Shown here piece by piece: positions 6,731 to 10,113 of a stretch of 10,113 nucleotides of DNA. Each line of letters opens with the position of its first letter. The stretch's first letter is position 1. The DNA lies in contig DASRVA010000052.1 in assembly GCA_035687745.1 (NCBI GenBank), positions 1 to 10,113 of the forward strand, given 5' to 3'. The position numbers were made by a program, and so were the translations under genes. Source of the DNA: DASRVA01 sp035687745 (lineage in GTDB: Bacteria; Gemmatimonadota; Gemmatimonadetes; JACCXV01; JAHWKZ01). The notes beneath the pieces were generated by a model that was not told the DNA's origin, did not search any database, and saw only the letters and a program-made list of their open reading frames with translations.

Positions 6731-6764
6731 CCCTGATGGGTCGCCGTTCGAAAATCCATCAGGG
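6731..6764. terminator. Nine-base-pair hairpin upstream of the sigma factor gene
   Basis: CCCTGATGG (6731-6739) and CCATCAGGG (6756-6764) are exact reverse complements, extended inward by a G-T pair, with a 14-base loop. It lies 54 bases past the Uma2 stop and 85 bases before the preferred sigma factor start. It could end Uma2 transcription or act as a leader structure of the sigma factor mRNA. No clean T-run follows, so intrinsic termination is doubtful. If the sigma factor began at the ATG at 6724 the hairpin would be coding, which argues for the later start. Confidence 0.4.
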
Positions 6765-6838
6765 CTCAGGTCAGGTTTGCATTGACCAGTATTCGGAGTT
6801 TATTCTGGTGTTTCAGGCCTCTTTCCGGTGGACGAGCT

Positions 6839-6843
6839 GGAGG
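6839..6843 (+). promoter_or_regulatory. Ribosome binding site selecting a TTG start for the sigma factor
   Basis: GGAGG lies six bases before the TTG at 6850, a good position. It abuts the GTG at 6844 too closely to serve it. An alternative weak AGGA lies before the GTG at 6895. The site supports starting the sigma factor at 6850. Confidence 0.5.
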
Positions 6844-6849
6844 GTGGAA

Positions 6850-7476
6850 TTGGGGCCAGATGCGTCGGGAAGGGTCGACCCCGGTCAGGAAACGGTGACC
6901 CGTCTCCTGCGAGAGATCGAGGCGGGGAATCGTGATGCATTCGACGAGCTCTTCCCCCTCATCTACCACCAGCTTCACCAGGCCGCCGAGCGGCAGCGGC
7001 GGCGCTGGCAGGGCGACGAGACCCTCAACACGACCGCGCTTGTCCACGAAGCCTACCTGAGGCTCGTCGACCAGACGGCGGCGCCATGGCAGAATCGTGC
7101 CCATTTCCTGGCCGTGGCCTCGAGGGCCATGCGGCAGATTCTGATCAACTACGCCAAAGCCAAGCAGGCCGAGAAGCGCGGCGGCGGAACCCGCCCCATC
7201 CCGCTTCATGAGATCGAGGCCTCCCTCAAAGGAGGTGGAGACCCGGCGGAAGCCAGGAACGAGGCGCTGGCGGCCCTGGATGACTCCCTCCGCCGTCTGG
7301 AGTCGCTCGATAGCAGGCAATGCCGGATCGTCGAGTGCCGGTTCTTCGGGAGCATGACGATCCACGATACGGCGGAGGCGCTGGGGATATCTCCGGCCAC
7401 GGTGAAGCGGAGCTGGGCTTCCGCCCAGGCCTGGCTCTACCGGGATCTCAGGCAGGCGCTCGAGGGATCGGCATGA
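6850..7476 (+). CDS. ECF-type sigma factor of the kinase-associated family
   Basis: An extracytoplasmic-function-type RNA polymerase sigma factor (Sigma70_ECF, TIGR02999-like). From the TTG at 6850 it has 208 residues. Region 2 runs from about 16 to 105 and includes TTALVHEAYLRLVDQ and RAMRQILINYAKAKQAEKRGG. Region 4 covers about 140-200 and includes the helix-turn-helix segment AEALGISPATVKRSW. Region 2.2, where most ECF factors have acidic DAED, reads N60-T61-T62-A63, with no negative charge. The stop overlaps the start of the kinase gene (ATGA), so the two are translationally coupled. No anti-sigma factor is nearby, so control by the kinase is the natural inference. Start: the usual family length is about 185-200. 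The ATG at 6724 would add 42 residues of low-quality sequence across a hairpin, and the GTG at 6895 would remove 15. The start is the least certain part. Confidence 0.9.
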   Translation: MGPDASGRVDPGQETVTRLLREIEAGNRDAFDELFPLIYHQLHQAAERQRRRWQGDETLNTTALVHEAYLRLVDQTAAPWQNRAHFLAVASRAMRQILINYAKAKQAEKRGGGTRPIPLHEIEASLKGGGDPAEARNEALAALDDSLRRLESLDSRQCRIVECRFFGSMTIHDTAEALGISPATVKRSWASAQAWLYRDLRQALEGSA

Positions 7477-10113
7477 TCCGTCCTGGAGACGGTGGAGACC
7501 GGCGGATCTCGCGGGATGCCGTGGATCGGCTGTACGAACGAGCCCGCGCGCTCGAGCCGAAGGCCCGCACCGCCTTCGTCGAAGCCGCGGCGCGGGAGTC
7601 TCCCGAGATGCGGGACGAGGTCCTGTCACTCCTGGAGCGGACCGAGGCGGCGGAGGAATTCTTCGGATGCCTCTCGAAGACCATGCCCGTCCCCAGCCCG
7701 GGATCTTCGCGTCTCGACCTGTCGACCGGCCAGACGGTCGGCCATTACGAGATCCTGGAACCGATCGGCGCCGGCGGCATGGGAACCGTCTATCGCGCCC
7801 ACGACACGCGCCTTGACCGCGACGTCGCCCTCAAGTTTCTTCCGCCCCATTTGACCTATTCGGGCGCGCAGGTTCGACTCCTCGTCGAGGCGCGGGCCGC
7901 GGCGACGCTCGAGCATCCCAACATCTGCACGGTCTACGAGATCGGGGAGAGCCAGGACGGCCGGCCGTTCATCGCCATGGCCCTCTGTCAGGGCCGGACC
8001 CTCAAGGAGAGACTCGCGCATGGTCCCCTTCCGTTGAAGGAGGCGATTGCGATCGCCGCCCAGATCGCGCGCGGCCTGGCGGCCGCCCACGCGCGCGGGA
8101 TCGTGCACCGGGACGTGAAACCCGGCAACGTCGTGCTCACGGTCGACGGGACCGTGAAGCTGCTCGACTTCGGGCTGGCAAAGACGGCGGAGTCGACCGT
8201 CACGCGCTCCGGTATGACACCGGGAACGGTGGCCTACATGTCGCCCGAGCAGGCGCGAGGCGACCCGCTCGATCAGAGGACGGACCTCTGGAGCCTGGGT
8301 GTGGTCCTGTACGAGATGCTCACGGGCGTCCGGCCCTTCCGCGGCGGGAACGACCGGGCGCTCCTGCAGGCGATCCTCCACGAAAGCCCTGAACCCGTCT
8401 CGAAGCTATGCCCCGAGATACCCGAGGCAGTTCCGCCGATCGTGGACCGGCTCCTGCGGAAGACGCCGGAGGAGCGATACTGCAGCGCCGGGGAGCTACT
8501 GGCCGACCTCGAGCTGACCGGCTCCCCCGACGTCACCCCCCGGCCCTCTTGGATGCCGCAAGCGACCACTCGCCGCGTGACTCTGGGCGTGGGGGGCGTG
8601 CTCGCCGCGCTCGCTCTCTTCCTCGGGATTCGCACCCTTCGAGACTCCGATGCCTTTGTCCCCGCGGCCGGCGCGACGGGCGCCGCGCCTGCGATAGCCG
8701 TCCTCCCCTTCAGCGTGCACGGCCAAGGTCTCGAGGTCTGGCGGGAAGGGATGGTCGATCTCCTCTCGACCGGCCTCGACGGGGCGGGCGGTCTCCGCGC
8801 GATCGACAGCCGCACGCTTCTCGCCCGATGGAACGAAGCGATCGGGGACGAACGCGTGGCCGACCTCGCGCTCGCACTCGGAGTAGCTCGAGCAACCCAT
8901 GCCAGCTATGCGCTCGTGGGCTCCGCGGTCGCGGCCGGGCCGCGGGTGCGGTTCGCGGCCGATGTATACGACGTCGAAAGCGGCCGATCGCTGGGGCAGG
9001 CCGTCGCGGAGGGACCCCCGGACAGCATCTTCGCACTCGTCGACCGTCTGGGAATGCAGACCCTCGCGGTTGTGTTCGTGAGAGATGCCGACGATCTCCC
9101 CCCGATCGACCTGGCCGGGGTGACGACCTCGTCGTTGCCTGCGCTCAAGGCGTACCTGGACGGCGAGGTCCACTTCCGGAGGGGCGAGCTCCTCGCCGCC
9201 ATCGAGGCGTGGGAGAGAGCCGTCCGCGCCGACACGCTGTTCGCGCTGGCGTACTACGGGCTGTCCGAGGCTTATGCCTGGGACGAGGGCGGGAACTTCG
9301 GGAGTCCCGGCAGGGGCCGCGAGATGCTCGACCGCGCCCACCGCCTCGCGGATCGACTGCCGGCACTCGAGGCGGCCCTGGTTCGAACGAAGTCGTCCCG
9401 TTGGAACAACGAGCCGAGGAGTGTCGCTGCCGTCGAGGCGGTGGCTCGCCAGTACCCCGACGTTGCCGAAGCGTGGTACAACCTGGGCGAGGCCTACTAC
9501 CATCAAGCGCAGGCGATGCGCGGGCCCGAGGAAGCCGAGCGTGCCTTCCGTCGGGCGGCGGAGCTCCAGCCAGCCGCGGCTCTCTATCGCGCCCATCTCG
9601 TCGACCTGGCCTTCCTGTGGGAACCCGACAGCGCCCGCGTCGGCCGCGAGGTGGAGGCATATGGCCGCCTCGCCCCCCGGGCGGCCCGGACCCAGGCCGG
9701 CCGGATCGCCTTCGGTCTCGCCTTCGGTGCCCCCGAGACGCGCGCCTGGGCACGGTCCGCCCTCGACACCCTGAACGCCGAGTCGGCCTCGCAGATCTAC
9801 ATGTTCCTTCGCCATCCCCGTCTGGGATCGGCGCGGGAGGCGGTGTTCCCGATCATCGACCGCCGCCTCGACGACGACAGCCGGGAGGTCGTACGGCTAT
9901 TTCGCTTCCATGACCTCGGGGGGAGGGAAGGGAAGGTGAGGCAGGCGCTGACCATCCTGGACATTCCCGGGACGCCGGAAATCGTACGGCATTGCGGGCC
10001 CCTGCATCTCTCGGCCCGGGGTCTCCCGGTGCCGGAGCGGGTCCTGGAGGAGAGGCTCGCACTGACCCATGCCGACAGCTCGGACCTCGACAGCCCCCTC
10101 TGGGTGGCCTGCG
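7473..10113 (+). CDS. Ser/Thr protein kinase - membrane helix - TolB-like domain - TPR protein (3' end outside window)
   Basis: The frame is open for all 880 codons visible; the 3' end is cut by the window. Residues 1-88 form the helical front common in these kinases (Leu-Tyr-Glu-Arg-Ala ... Leu-Ser-Leu-Leu-Glu). The Hanks-type kinase domain covers about 92-355: Gly loop GAGGMGTVY (99-107), ATP lysine K121 in VALKFL, helix-C E139, catalytic D214 in HRDVKPGN, D232 in DFG, activation loop with Thr/Ser, and E259 in MSPEQ. All catalytic residues are present, so it should be active. A membrane helix lies at about 369-387. A TolB-like domain starts near 406 (AIAVLPF), and TPR repeats follow around 555-600 and 660-705. 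The second half is a close paralogue of the cyclase protein at 598, including the shared segments REGMVDLLST, LDGAGGLRAIDSRT and SLPALK. By comparison with that protein about 150 residues are missing. The ATG at 7473 overlaps the sigma factor stop. Probable role: membrane kinase sensing through its TolB/TPR half and acting on the coupled sigma factor. Confidence 0.95.
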   Translation, partial: MIRPGDGGDRRISRDAVDRLYERARALEPKARTAFVEAAARESPEMRDEVLSLLERTEAAEEFFGCLSKTMPVPSPGSSRLDLSTGQTVGHYEILEPIGAGGMGTVYRAHDTRLDRDVALKFLPPHLTYSGAQVRLLVEARAAATLEHPNICTVYEIGESQDGRPFIAMALCQGRTLKERLAHGPLPLKEAIAIAAQIARGLAAAHARGIVHRDVKPGNVVLTVDGTVKLLDFGLAKTAESTVTRSGMTPGTVAYMSPEQARGDPLDQRTDLWSLGVVLYEMLTGVRPFRGGNDRALLQAILHESPEPVSKLCPEIPEAVPPIVDRLLRKTPEERYCSAGELLADLELTGSPDVTPRPSWMPQATTRRVTLGVGGVLAALALFLGIRTLRDSDAFVPAAGATGAAPAIAVLPFSVHGQGLEVWREGMVDLLSTGLDGAGGLRAIDSRTLLARWNEAIGDERVADLALALGVARATHASYALVGSAVAAGPRVRFAADVYDVESGRSLGQAVAEGPPDSIFALVDRLGMQTLAVVFVRDADDLPPIDLAGVTTSSLPALKAYLDGEVHFRRGELLAAIEAWERAVRADTLFALAYYGLSEAYAWDEGGNFGSPGRGREMLDRAHRLADRLPALEAALVRTKSSRWNNEPRSVAAVEAVARQYPDVAEAWYNLGEAYYHQAQAMRGPEEAERAFRRAAELQPAAALYRAHLVDLAFLWEPDSARVGREVEAYGRLAPRAARTQAGRIAFGLAFGAPETRAWARSALDTLNAESASQIYMFLRHPRLGSAREAVFPIIDRRLDDDSREVVRLFRFHDLGGREGKVRQALTILDIPGTPEIVRHCGPLHLSARGLPVPERVLEERLALTHADSSDLDSPLWVAC

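Noticed and set aside
6746..6757. tRNA T-loop-like GTTCGAAAATCC
   Set aside because: There is no matching acceptor, D or anticodon arm around it; it falls in the loop of the hairpin at 6731-6764.
6782..6800. Sigma-70 type promoter starting with TTGACC
   Set aside because: The nearest -10-like TATTCT is only about 13 bases away, too close; no acceptable hexamer lies at 16-18 bases.
8496..9815. 439-codon open frame on the minus strand opposite the kinase gene
   Set aside because: It is antisense to the conserved half of the kinase and has no domain or ribosome site supporting it.
8408..9913. 501-codon open frame on the plus strand in another frame of the kinase gene
   Set aside because: The kinase frame is open through this whole stretch and encodes conserved TolB-like and TPR sequence; the other frame is Arg/Pro/Gly-rich noise.

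Overview
The window is a high-GC, densely coding stretch from an uncultured-type soil or sediment bacterium. The gene families suggest a lineage near Gemmatimonadota, Acidobacteriota or Eisenbacteria: TolB-like/TPR sensor proteins fused to a cyclase or a kinase, a kinase-linked ECF sigma factor whose helix reads TTALVHEAYLRL, and several Uma2 proteins. This placement is inferred from family content; no marker gene is present.

Layout. (1) Positions 3-548 (+) hold the C-terminal end of a TPR protein that begins outside the window. (2) Positions 598-3168 (+) encode a complete 856-residue protein: a class III nucleotide cyclase domain, one membrane helix, a TolB-like domain and a long TPR tail. 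A small hairpin lies between this gene and the next, which converges on it. (3) Positions 3265-4698 (-) encode an amidase-signature hydrolase. (4) Positions 4831-5415 (+) and 6110-6676 (+) encode two Uma2-family (PD-(D/E)XK-like fold) paralogues. Between them, on the opposite strand, is a small cysteine-containing putative lipoprotein (5451-5951, -). (5) Positions 6850-7476 (+) encode an ECF sigma factor. It overlaps by 4 bases (ATGA) the start of a Ser/Thr protein kinase at 7473, which runs off the window end. I read the kinase frame directly from the sequence and it is open through all 880 visible codons.

How the genes fit together. The cyclase protein and the kinase share the same output half (membrane helix, TolB-like domain, TPR tail) with many identical stretches. 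The partial first gene matches the C-terminal end of that half. The locus is therefore a set of tandem paralogues in which one conserved periplasmic-type half is joined to different cytoplasmic catalytic domains. The sigma factor and kinase almost certainly form a translationally coupled pair. The sigma factor lacks the acidic DAED-type motif in region 2.2 and has Asn-Thr-Thr-Ala there, which makes control by threonine phosphorylation plausible. The cyclase domain keeps both metal aspartates but lacks the residues that normally choose the base, so its product, or whether it is active, is open. The amidase, Uma2 proteins and lipoprotein have no evident functional link to the signalling genes.

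No rRNA, tRNA, CRISPR array, transposase or integrase was seen. No gene-free stretch exceeds 300 bases; the longest is the 173 bases before the sigma factor (6677-6849).
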